DNA from: CAYHPY01 sp964358485
GTDB lineage: Bacteria; Elusimicrobiota; Elusimicrobia; UBA1565; UBA9628
NCBI GenBank assembly: GCA_964358485.1
Contig: CAYHPY010000109.1
Span: forward strand, 1 to 11,857
Length of the DNA stretch: 11,857 nucleotides
Direction of reading: 5' to 3'
Made by a program: the position numbers and the translations under genes. Under the pieces are notes generated by a model. It searched no databases and was not told where the DNA came from. It saw only the letters and a program-made list of their open reading frames with translations. Positions 1-6,116 of this stretch are shown here, piece by piece (the first letter of the stretch is position 1; every line of letters starts with the position of its first letter).

Positions 1-744
1 TCGCGCGCCCGCGTGGGTCTGACCGCGCTCACCCAGGCCGAGTATTTCCGCGACAAGGAAGGCCAGGACGTGCTGCTGTTCGTCGACAACGTGTTCCGCT
101 ACGTGCTCGCCAACGCCGAGGTGTCGGCGCTCTTGGGCCGCATGCCCTCGGCCGTCGGCTACCAGCCGACGTTGACGACCGAAGTCGGCATGCTCCAGGA
201 ACGCATCACTTCCACCAAGAGGGGCTCGATCACCTCGATCCAGGCCGTCTACGTTCCCGCCGACGACTTGACCGACCCCGGCGTGGCCACGACCTTTACC
301 CATCTGGACGCGACCACCGTGCTTTCCCGGCAAATCGCCGAGCTGGGCATCTACCCGGCCGTGGACCCCCTGGACTCGACCTCCCGGATCCTGGACCCGC
401 ACATCGTGGGCGAGGAGCACTACGCCGTGGCCCGCGCGGTGCAGAAGATCCTTCAGCGCTACCGCGACCTGCAGGACATCATCGCCATCCTCGGAATCGA
501 CGAGCTCTCCGATGATGACAAGATGGCCGTCTCCCGCGCCCGCAAGATCCAGAAGTTCCTGTCCCAGCCCTTCTTCGTGGCCCAGCAATTCACCGGGACT
601 CCGGGGAAATACGTTCCTCTTAAGGACACCATCCAGGCCTTCAAGGGCTTGGTCGAGGGAAAATACGATCATCTGCCCGAGCAGGCCTTTTACATGGTGG
701 GCGGAATCGAAGAGGCGGTCGCCAAGGCCGAATCGATGAAATGA
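1..744 (+). CDS. atpD: F1F0 ATP synthase subunit beta, 3' part (N-terminus outside the window)
   Basis: This is the catalytic beta subunit of the F-type ATP synthase, which makes or hydrolyses ATP in the membrane-attached F1 head. The frame is open from base 1, so the N-terminal barrel and the P-loop lie to the left of the window. The visible 247 residues carry family hallmarks: the nucleotide-site segment GRMPSAVGYQPTL, the stretch ITSTKRGSITSIQAVYVPAD, the THLDATTVLSR segment, and the C-terminal helical domain with the DELS region followed by RARKIQKFLSQPFFVAQQFT. The stop codon overlaps the atpC start as ATGA (741-744), so the two are translationally coupled in the usual atp order. The protein ends at the normal family C-terminus with no sign of damage. 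Confidence 0.98.
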   Translation, partial: SRARVGLTALTQAEYFRDKEGQDVLLFVDNVFRYVLANAEVSALLGRMPSAVGYQPTLTTEVGMLQERITSTKRGSITSIQAVYVPADDLTDPGVATTFTHLDATTVLSRQIAELGIYPAVDPLDSTSRILDPHIVGEEHYAVARAVQKILQRYRDLQDIIAILGIDELSDDDKMAVSRARKIQKFLSQPFFVAQQFTGTPGKYVPLKDTIQAFKGLVEGKYDHLPEQAFYMVGGIEEAVAKAESMK

Positions 745-1193
745 GCAAGACGCTGGAGCTGGAACTCATCACGCCGGAGAAGTCGGTCATGAAGACCGCC
801 GCGACCTTCGTCGTGCTTCCCGCCGTCGGCGGGGAGATGGGGGTTCTTCCGGGCCATGCGCCGTTTTTGGTCCAGCTTCAGCCGGGCCAGGTCCGGGTGA
901 CGGCCCAAGGCGGCGAAGTGTCCCTTTTGGCCGTGTCCGGGGGCTTCGCCGAAATCCAGGGCGGCCGGGTCTCCCTGTTCGCCGAGACCGCGGAGATGGC
1001 CGAGTCCATCGACTCCGAGCGCGCGCGCCAGGCCCTGGAAAAAGCCAAGGCCGAAGCCACGCGCAAGGACATGGATCCCATGACCCTGATGCAGGCCGAG
1101 GCGGCCGTCCGGCGCGCCCAGGTCCGTCTCAAGGTTTCCATGATCCGCCGCGGCGGCAGGGCCCCGGGCCCGACCTCCGGAGGCGGGCACTAA
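741..1193 (+). CDS. atpC: F1F0 ATP synthase subunit epsilon
   Basis: Epsilon is the small central-stalk subunit of F1. It couples gamma rotation to the c-ring and, in many bacteria, inhibits ATP hydrolysis. The 150-residue protein has the normal two-domain plan. An N-terminal beta sandwich spans about residues 1-88, with the family signatures LELELITPEKSV, GGEMGVLPGHAPFLVQL and VSGGFAEIQ. An Ala/Glu-rich helical hairpin spans about 90-135. The tail after residue 135 is short, Gly/Pro-rich and probably disordered. It starts inside the atpD stop (ATGA overlap), and no other atp gene follows, so this is the operon's last gene. Confidence rests on its position directly after atpD and on these motifs. 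Confidence 0.96.
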   Translation: MSKTLELELITPEKSVMKTAATFVVLPAVGGEMGVLPGHAPFLVQLQPGQVRVTAQGGEVSLLAVSGGFAEIQGGRVSLFAETAEMAESIDSERARQALEKAKAEATRKDMDPMTLMQAEAAVRRAQVRLKVSMIRRGGRAPGPTSGGGH

Positions 1194-1244
1194 GATGATT
1201 TTCGGCCGCTCCCTCTGGGACGTCGATCGCGGCCGCCGCACCCT

Positions 1245-1269
1245 GCGGACCCTCACCCTAAGGGTCCGC
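1245..1269 (+). terminator. Terminator-like hairpin after the atp operon
   Basis: A perfect 9-bp inverted repeat (GCGGACCCT at 1245-1253, AGGGTCCGC at 1261-1269) with a 7-nt loop lies 52 bases past the atpC stop. It is very GC-rich and would fold strongly. There is no real T-tract after it (only CGTTTCC), so it is either a weak intrinsic terminator or an RNA-stabilising 3' structure. It fits the end of the ATP synthase transcript, but readthrough into the aminotransferase is possible. Confidence 0.4.
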
Positions 1270-1292
1270 CGTTTCCACCGCCCGCCCTAAAT

Positions 1293-1384
1293 CCTCCTCG
1301 ATCGGACGACCGTTCCGACGCCCGCCGGTCCGCGCCCTTTCGGGGGCGCCGCGCCGGTTTCCCCGCAACCGTGGATCGAGGAGG
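1293..1384 (+). promoter_or_regulatory. Structured leader that sequesters the ribosome binding site of the aminotransferase gene
   Basis: The strong ribosome binding site GAGGAGG (1378-1384), 5 nt before the ATG at 1390, is the last part of an 11-base segment at 1374-1384. That segment is the exact reverse complement of 1293-1303 (CCTCCTCGATC). Inside this closing stem lie three further possible hairpins: 1308-1312/1326-1330 (alternatively 1304-1307/1328-1331), 1332-1337/1344-1349, and 1355-1359/1367-1371. Together they give a multi-branched fold whose closing helix hides the ribosome site, the layout of translational riboswitches and RNA thermosensors. I do not recognise a known riboswitch class. 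The region is GC-rich, so the inner hairpins may be chance; the outer helix is the stronger evidence. Confidence 0.45.
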
Positions 1385-1389
1385 CCTTT

Positions 1390-2727
1390 ATGCCCGTCAT
1401 CGCGAACAATCAAGATCTTTTGGAGTCGTGGAGAACCCGGACCGCCAAATCCGGGGAACTGCACCGCCGGGCCCGTAAAACCCTTCCCCTGGGCGTCGGT
1501 TCGAATTTCCGGGCCATGGACCCCCACCCTATTTTCGTCCGCGAGGCCCGCGGGTCGAAGCTTTGGGACGTGGATGGCAACGAATATGTGGACTTCGCCA
1601 TGGGTTTCGGGGCGATGTTCGTCGGCCACTCCCATCCGGCGGTCGTCCGGGCCGTGGCCGAGCAGGCCGGACGCGGGACCTTGATGGCGATGGCGCACCC
1701 CTTGGAGTGCGAACTCTCCGAGGAGGTCTGCCGGCGTTTTCAATTGGAGCGCGTGCGCTTCACCAATTCCGGAACCGAGTCCACCATGCACGCCCTGCGC
1801 CTGGCCCGGGCCTTCACCGGCCGGCCCAAGATCATCAAGTTCGAGGGCTCCTTCCACGGCTGTCACGACGCGGTGCTCTCCAGCGTCAAGCCCTCCGCCT
1901 CCGAGCTCGGGGAGTTGGACCTTCCAGGCCGGGCTCCGGCCTCGCGGGGCATTCCCGAGGAATCGCTCGTCCATACCCTGACCGCGCGCTTCAACGACCT
2001 GGCGTCGGTCGAGCGGCATTTCCAGCGTTATCCGGGGGAGATCGCGGCGGTCATCGCCGAGCCGGTGATGCTCAACGTCACCATCTGCCCGCCCAAGCCG
2101 GGATTTTTCGAGGCCATCCAAAAAATCTGCCGGTGGGAGGGGTCGTTGCTCATTTTGGACGAGGTAAAAACCGGGGCGCGCCTGGCGCCCGGAAGCGTCG
2201 GACGCTCCTGGGGCTTGTCTCCCGATCTGGTCTGCCTGGCCAAGGCCATCGGCGGCGGCCTGCCGTTGGGCGCTTTCGGCGGCCGGGCCGACATCATGAA
2301 TCTCCTGGAGACCGGACGCGTGGCCCATACCGGGACCTACAACACCAATCCCCTGTGCTTGGCGGCGTCCTTGGCCGCGCTGCGGGAGGTTTTGACTCCC
2401 GAGGTTTACTCCCGCACCGAGCGCCTGAGCCGCCGCTTGGCCGACGGTTACCGCGACATCCTGCGCCGCCGGGGCCTGGCTTGGCCCGTCACCCAGATGG
2501 GCCCGGTGGGTTCCCTGCACTTCACCGCCCAGCCTCCGACCCACTACCGCGACTGGCTGGCCACCGACGAAGCCGCCTGGGAGCGCTACTGGTACGGCAT
2601 GACCCTGAGGGGCGTAATCCCCCAGCCCCATGGCTCGGAGGAGCAATGGACCATCTCGGCCCAGCACACCGACGAAGACATCGACCGCCATCTCGAAGCC
2701 TTCCACGCCGTCTCCGAGACATTGTAA
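1390..2727 (+). CDS. PLP-dependent class III aminotransferase, glutamate-1-semialdehyde aminomutase-like
   Basis: This 445-residue protein is a fold-type I, class III PLP enzyme, probably cytosolic, that moves an amino group within or between small molecules. Seen: the N-terminal strand pair KLWDVDGNEYVDF (57-69); the phosphate-binding turn NSGTE (126-130); FHG (155-157), where the aromatic residue stacks on the cofactor; the pyridine-nitrogen aspartate D257 in LILDEV; the Schiff-base lysine K285 in CLAKAIGGGLPLGAFGG; and HTGTYNTNP (313-321), which binds phosphate from the other subunit. The length is typical of the family. True HemL proteins usually have DEVMTGFR and a GTLSGNP segment; here these read DEVKTGARL and GTYNTNP, so I avoid the name hemL. 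A beta-amino-acid or other aminotransferase is equally possible. The start is supported by GAGGAGG 5 nt upstream. No pathway partner is adjacent. Confidence 0.88.
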   Translation: MPVIANNQDLLESWRTRTAKSGELHRRARKTLPLGVGSNFRAMDPHPIFVREARGSKLWDVDGNEYVDFAMGFGAMFVGHSHPAVVRAVAEQAGRGTLMAMAHPLECELSEEVCRRFQLERVRFTNSGTESTMHALRLARAFTGRPKIIKFEGSFHGCHDAVLSSVKPSASELGELDLPGRAPASRGIPEESLVHTLTARFNDLASVERHFQRYPGEIAAVIAEPVMLNVTICPPKPGFFEAIQKICRWEGSLLILDEVKTGARLAPGSVGRSWGLSPDLVCLAKAIGGGLPLGAFGGRADIMNLLETGRVAHTGTYNTNPLCLAASLAALREVLTPEVYSRTERLSRRLADGYRDILRRRGLAWPVTQMGPVGSLHFTAQPPTHYRDWLATDEAAWERYWYGMTLRGVIPQPHGSEEQWTISAQHTDEDIDRHLEAFHAVSETL

Positions 2728-2732
2728 AAACG

Positions 2733-2799
2733 GGGACACCCACCATTTTTACCAAACCACTCTCTTCGCGGGGTCTTTGGTAAAAATGGTGGGTGTCCC
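2733..2799. repeat. Perfect 24-bp inverted repeat (REP/MITE-like), probably also a bidirectional terminator
   Basis: Bases 2733-2756 and 2776-2799 are exact reverse complements, separated by a 19-nt loop. Each arm contains GGGACACCCACCATTTTT (or its complement). T-rich sequence follows on both outer sides: TATTTAATTTTTTT on the + strand and CGTTTTTACA on the - strand. This suits termination of both converging genes. A 24-bp perfect stem is longer than a usual terminator. Short palindromes of this kind, dispersed in many copies, are known as REP elements mobilised by Y1 (RAYT/IS200-like) transposases. No transposase is in the window, and only one copy is visible here. The right arm supplies one base of the stop codon of the glycosidase gene. 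Confidence 0.75.
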
Positions 2800-3971
2800 T
2801 ATTTAATTTTTTTAAAGGCTTCCAGGAGCATGCCGGAGCTCCAACTGAAGGGGGCTTCGGAACTGTAAAGCCAGGAGCGGACGGGGAGGCCCGACTCGGG
2901 GCGGTAGACCTCGGAGACCTCTCCGGCGGCGGCGATTTTGCGGCTGAGGGTTTCCACGAGGGCGTCGCGGCGGGTGTAGTGGCCGGGGCGGTCCAGCGCC
3001 AATAGCGCCAGGGCGGCGGTCCAGAGCCAGACGAAGTCGTCGTGGTAGCCCGGGATGCCCGCCACTCGGACCAACCAGCCCTTTTCGGAGGGAAGGTAGC
3101 GTTCCCCGGCCTTGGGCCCCCAGGGCGTCCAAAGGTCCAGACGCTCCATGGCCGATAGAATTCTTTCCGACTCTTCATCGGAAGAAAATCCCCAGACGAT
3201 GGCGGCCAAATTCCCGTCTGTCGAGAAAAGGGGGCGTTCGAGGGTGTCCCGGTAATGACCTTCCTTTTCGAGCCAAAACGCGGCCTCCAGGCGGTCCTTG
3301 TGGGCCTCGGCCCGGCCTTTCCATCGCGCCGCCGCGGCTTCGTCTCCGATCATGCCGGCCAGTTCGTGCAGGGCGCGGTAGGCCTGCCATCTGAGCAATT
3401 CCGTGAAGAAAACCGCGCCGCGCCGGGCGGAGACCGAGTCCTTCCAATCCGAAAAGGGGGCCTGATCAATCAATTCGCCGCGCTCCAGGCTCGTGTACCA
3501 CCACATCCCGCGCTCCAGACGCGGAAAAACGGCCCGAACCCACGCCTCGTCGGGGGCCGCCCGCGCCAGGCGCGCCGCCGTCCAGGCCACCAGGCTTTGG
3601 GAGTCCGCGGTGAGAATCCCGCCGTGCTCGGAGGCGTAGTTGGGCTTGAGCGGCACCCGCAATTCAAAACTTTTCCCGAATGAGCCGGCCGCGACCCGGA
3701 CCATGAAATTCATGGAGTCCAAAAGCCGCGGAAAGTAGCCGTCCTCCCGCTGGAAGGAGAGGATTTGGTCCAAGGTTTCCCGGACCACATCGGCGCGCCC
3801 CGCCGCGATAAGCCCTCCGGAGGCGAAGCAGAAATCCCGGGTCCAGACCGAACGGAACTGCCGGGCCCCCGCCGACAACACGGTGGGCCCGTCCGGGGAC
3901 AAACGGCGGATATTGGCCCCGAGGGACTTACCCGCGATCCGCGCCGCGGCCTCCAGGGCTGTTTGGTCCAT
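2799..3971 (-). CDS. Predicted (alpha/alpha)6-barrel glycoside hydrolase, debranching-enzyme or GH100-invertase like
   Basis: The 390-residue protein looks like a six-hairpin (alpha/alpha)6-toroid glycosidase. Motifs: SVWTRDFCFASGGL (41-54), resembling the WxRD start of the barrel in amylo-1,6-glucosidases and alkaline invertases; LSFQREDGYFPRL (71-83); APFSDWKDS (171-179), where D175 is a candidate catalytic acid; GYHDDFVWLW (308-317); and SEAPFSWSSGMLLEAF (371-386), typical of the last helix pair, with E372. I see no signal peptide, so it probably acts in the cytosol on glycogen-like or other sugars. The exact substrate cannot be read. I chose the ATG at 3971; a longer GTG start at 4019 would overlap the divergent rhodanese gene. 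There is no ribosome binding site before 3971, and AT-rich -10-like hexamers lie directly upstream, so the mRNA may be nearly leaderless. Its stop codon abuts the inverted repeat. Confidence 0.72.
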   Translation of the reverse strand: MDQTALEAAARIAGKSLGANIRRLSPDGPTVLSAGARQFRSVWTRDFCFASGGLIAAGRADVVRETLDQILSFQREDGYFPRLLDSMNFMVRVAAGSFGKSFELRVPLKPNYASEHGGILTADSQSLVAWTAARLARAAPDEAWVRAVFPRLERGMWWYTSLERGELIDQAPFSDWKDSVSARRGAVFFTELLRWQAYRALHELAGMIGDEAAAARWKGRAEAHKDRLEAAFWLEKEGHYRDTLERPLFSTDGNLAAIVWGFSSDEESERILSAMERLDLWTPWGPKAGERYLPSEKGWLVRVAGIPGYHDDFVWLWTAALALLALDRPGHYTRRDALVETLSRKIAAAGEVSEVYRPESGLPVRSWLYSSEAPFSWSSGMLLEAFKKIK

Positions 3972-4010
3972 GCGAGAATTTATAATATCTTCCCCAAGAG
4001 GGGGAAACTC
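3972..4010. promoter_or_regulatory. Divergent promoter region between the glycosidase and rhodanese genes
   Basis: The 39-bp gap between the two divergent starts holds one AT-rich block. On the + strand TATAAT (3981-3986) is a perfect -10 placing the start of transcription near 3993, and AGAGGGGG (3997-4004) then serves as ribosome site for the ATG at 4011. On the - strand TATTAT (3987-3982) or TATAAA (3984-3979) would start transcription at about 3975-3972, almost on the ATG at 3971. No good -35 is visible for either direction. TTCCCC (3990-3995) and GGGGAA (4001-4006) can pair across the ribosome site. Confidence 0.45.
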
Positions 4011-4379
4011 ATGCAACACTCCGAAGCTTTTTTGAATTTAGTCAACGCGGCCAAGAAGGCCATTAAGGAAACCACCGTCAAGGCGGTCAAGGGCCGCCTG
4101 GAACGCAAGGAGAAATTCCATCTCGTCGACGTCCGCGAGGACCGGGAATGGGCCCAGGGCCACATCCCGGGCGCCATCCACCTCGGGCGCGGGGTCATCG
4201 AGCGGGACATCGAGAAGACCATCCCCGACAAGAACGCCGAAATCGTCCTCTATTGCGGCGGGGGATTCCGCTCCGCGCTGGCGGGGGAAAACCTAAAGAA
4301 GATGGGCTACGCCAACCCGGTGTCCATGGACGGAGGCTGGCGGGAGTGGGTGGAGGCGGGTGGGGAGGTTGAAAAATGA
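4011..4379 (+). CDS. Rhodanese-like single-domain sulfurtransferase
   Basis: A single-domain rhodanese of 122 residues, probably cytosolic, since it has no signal peptide. Such proteins carry persulfide sulfur on a catalytic cysteine and pass it to thiols or cyanide. Seen: the CH2A/CH2B-type motifs HLVDVREDREWAQGHIPGAIHLG (as pieces at 37-59), the active-site loop CGGGFRS with Cys82, and the closing SMDGGWREW (105-113). A 30-residue helical N-terminal extension rich in Lys precedes the domain. The start is fixed by AGAGGGGG ending 6 nt upstream; the open frame runs further upstream, but that part has no ribosome site and lies over the glycosidase gene. The stop overlaps the next start as ATGA (4376-4379). 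It is the first gene of a three-gene unit with an exported protein and a metallo-beta-lactamase-fold lipoprotein. Confidence 0.92.
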   Translation: MQHSEAFLNLVNAAKKAIKETTVKAVKGRLERKEKFHLVDVREDREWAQGHIPGAIHLGRGVIERDIEKTIPDKNAEIVLYCGGGFRSALAGENLKKMGYANPVSMDGGWREWVEAGGEVEK

Positions 4380-4409
4380 ACCGCCATCTTTTTAGGCGGT
4401 TCATTTTTC
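4371..4409 (+). terminator. Perfect 15-bp hairpin with T-tract that contains the next gene's start codon
   Basis: Bases 4371-4385 and 4395-4409 are exact reverse complements around a 9-nt loop (ATCTTTTTA). The GC-rich core (ACCGCC/GGCGGT) is flanked by an A-run on the left and TTTTT (4404-4408) on the right, the textbook layout of a rho-independent terminator. It begins 9 bases before the end of the rhodanese gene. The left arm includes both the rhodanese stop and the ATG at 4376 of the following gene. It may act as an attenuator, since ribosomes finishing the rhodanese would disrupt it. Confidence 0.7.
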
Positions 4410-4990
4410 CTGCATTTGTTCCGTTCTTTTATTCCGTTGCCGCTCATGCCGTTTCCGTAGAACCCTCCCTCCCCTCCCAAACCCCCGCCTATATCATCAC
4501 CCCCTCATCGGATTACTGGCTAAAAAAATACGACCTTTCTCCGGTTAAAGAGACCTGGAGCCTGGAGGTGCGGGTCAAGGACTTCCCGAGGGACCTTCCC
4601 CGGGTGGAAGAGGCCTTCGCCAAGGGCGGCGCCGCGACCACCCAGGCCCGGGAACTTTTCATCGGCAGCGCGGCGGACCGTTCCCAGCAGTTGAGCTACC
4701 GCCTCTCCCGGGCCGGCATGAAAAAAGTCCGGGACGCCCTAAAAAAATTCTCGACCGGCCCCAAGCCCATCATCCGCCGCCCCTTCGAGCCGGTGCCGCT
4801 GGCCGAGGTCAAGGCCAAGATCGACAAGCTCGACGCCTTGAAGCGCGGGCGGGCCGCCGACCTGGCGGCGTTGGCCCCCATGGACGCCGTCGTCGATGAG
4901 CTCCTGGCCCACTTGGTCCTGGTCAGGACCATCCAGGAGAGAACCGACTCCGAAGTCCAGGTCAATCTCACCGTGCGGGAAGTCCGTTGA
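4376..4990 (+). CDS. Exported protein of unknown function, possibly DUF4349-like
   Basis: This 204-residue protein begins with a good Sec signal peptide: a positively charged start (residues 2-8), a hydrophobic stretch (9-22) and a likely cleavage after AHA at residue 25. The mature part has a beta-strand-like segment WSLEVRVKDFPRDLPRVEEAF (61-81, here split in meaning as strand then helix), a second strand/helix unit around LSYRLSRAGMKKVRDALKKF (106-125), then a Lys/Ala-rich helical stretch (140-190) and a final strand VQVNLTVREV. Paired strand-helix units followed by a long helix recall DUF4349-type envelope proteins, but the resemblance is weak. The start overlaps the rhodanese stop (ATGA) and lies inside a terminator-like hairpin. 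No ATG, GTG or TTG follows in the signal-peptide codons, so this start is the likely one. Its own stop overlaps the next gene (TTGA). Confidence 0.7.
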   Translation: MNRHLFRRFIFPAFVPFFYSVAAHAVSVEPSLPSQTPAYIITPSSDYWLKKYDLSPVKETWSLEVRVKDFPRDLPRVEEAFAKGGAATTQARELFIGSAADRSQQLSYRLSRAGMKKVRDALKKFSTGPKPIIRRPFEPVPLAEVKAKIDKLDALKRGRAADLAALAPMDAVVDELLAHLVLVRTIQERTDSEVQVNLTVREVR

Positions 4991-5970
4991 AAATCCCCGC
5001 CGCGGCGTTTGCCGCCGCGCTGGGTTTGGCGCTGGTCGGCTGCGACGAGGGGCCCGCCAAGCGCCCGGTCTTCAAGGATCTGCGCGCGGTTCCGCGCTCC
5101 TTCGCCCAGGAGATCGTCGCCCGCCGAAAGATCGACGGCCTCACGATCCGCGTCTACAACACCGGCACGGTTTCCGCTCCCGGGCGGGCGGTCTCGGAGC
5201 TCAAAAGCGTCACCTCCAAAACTATCCTCGACGTTCCGGTCTTTCTCATCAAGCATCCGGCCAAAGGCTACCTGCTGTTTGACACCGGCCTGCCGCCGGA
5301 AGTCGAGACCGAGCCGGAAAAAAGGCTCGGGCGGGTGGCCTACTTTTTCGTTCCGTTTAAAATGGGAGCGGGGCAAAACGCGCTCGCGCAGCTCAAGGCC
5401 GACAAGATCCCCCTCGACAAGGTCCGGTGGGTGGCGCTCTCGCACCTGCACATCGACCACGCGGGCATGCCCGAGGCGTTCCCGCAGGCCCAAATCCTCA
5501 TCGACCGCCGCGAGTGGGACGGCGCCGTGGAGGAGAAAGGCTCCTTCTCCAAGGCCACGGATTTCGACACGGCCGTCTGGAAAGACCGGCCCAACCTTAA
5601 GCTGGTGGACCTCTCCTCGGCCGCGCCCTACGGCGCCTTCGACCGGGCCGAGGACCTTTTCGGCGACGGGACGGTCTATCTCGTGGACCTGGCGGGCCAC
5701 ACCCCCGGCAACATGGGGCTCTGGGTCAATTTGGATTCCGGCCCCGTCCTGCTGACCGGGGACGCCTCCTGGATCCTGGACAACCACCAGGACCTGGCCC
5801 TGCCGCTCAAGGCCCACATCGCCGATATTAAGGAATACTGGCGGCGGCTGTTCATGATCAAGGCCCTGCAGGAGGCCGTGCCGCGGCTGGTGGTCTTCCC
5901 CGGCCATGACCTGGCGCCCCTGCGCTTGCAGCCGCGGCCGGACGTGACGCTGGCGCCGTATCCGCGCTGA
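4987..5970 (+). CDS. Metallo-beta-lactamase-fold hydrolase, lipoprotein (AHL-lactonase-like branch)
   Basis: A 327-residue MBL-fold metallohydrolase. The two-metal site is complete: HLHIDH (153-158: H153, H155, D157, H158), H238 in AGHTPGN, D259 in LTGDA, and H307 in FPGHD. Spacing and the VFLIKHPAKGYLLFDTGLPP region (85-104) resemble N-acyl-homoserine-lactone lactonase-type and related lactonase/hydrolase members rather than antibiotic beta-lactamases. The N-terminus has a lipoprotein signal with lipobox LVGC (Cys19); Asp at the next position would favour inner-membrane retention under the E. coli rule. The start is a TTG at 4987, sharing TTGA with the previous stop, and it gives the lipoprotein signal exactly. 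The substrate cannot be inferred. Linkage to a rhodanese recalls persulfide dioxygenases, but those are cytosolic and this one is exported. A convergent gap of 146 bp without a visible gene follows. Confidence 0.85.
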   Translation: MKIPAAAFAAALGLALVGCDEGPAKRPVFKDLRAVPRSFAQEIVARRKIDGLTIRVYNTGTVSAPGRAVSELKSVTSKTILDVPVFLIKHPAKGYLLFDTGLPPEVETEPEKRLGRVAYFFVPFKMGAGQNALAQLKADKIPLDKVRWVALSHLHIDHAGMPEAFPQAQILIDRREWDGAVEEKGSFSKATDFDTAVWKDRPNLKLVDLSSAAPYGAFDRAEDLFGDGTVYLVDLAGHTPGNMGLWVNLDSGPVLLTGDASWILDNHQDLALPLKAHIADIKEYWRRLFMIKALQEAVPRLVVFPGHDLAPLRLQPRPDVTLAPYPR

Positions 5971-6116
5971 GGCGCTACCGGCAGCCGGCGACGCAGCAGC
6001 CGACCAGGCCGGTTTCAGAGTTCGGCGGGCCGCAAGTGGGTTCCGGTTTTCGTTCGTACCGTTCCTTGTATGGGTTATTCGGAGAGTCCTGACGGGAGCT
6101 TCTGTCGGAGCTTGAT

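Noticed and set aside
1195..1290. A 31-codon open frame starting 1 base after the atpC stop region, Arg-rich product.
   Set aside because: It contains the perfect hairpin 1245-1269, has a ribosome-site-like GGAGG too far away, and shows no recognisable sequence; most likely chance in GC-rich DNA.
1258..2739. A 493-codon open frame on the minus strand opposite the aminotransferase.
   Set aside because: It is antisense to a clear PLP enzyme with all motifs; long antisense frames are expected at this GC content, and the product is low-complexity Gly/Arg/Gln-rich.
5971..6116. Possible terminator or small gene in the convergent gap after the MBL gene.
   Set aside because: I found only short GC-rich repeats, no strong hairpin with a T-tract and no credible open frame.
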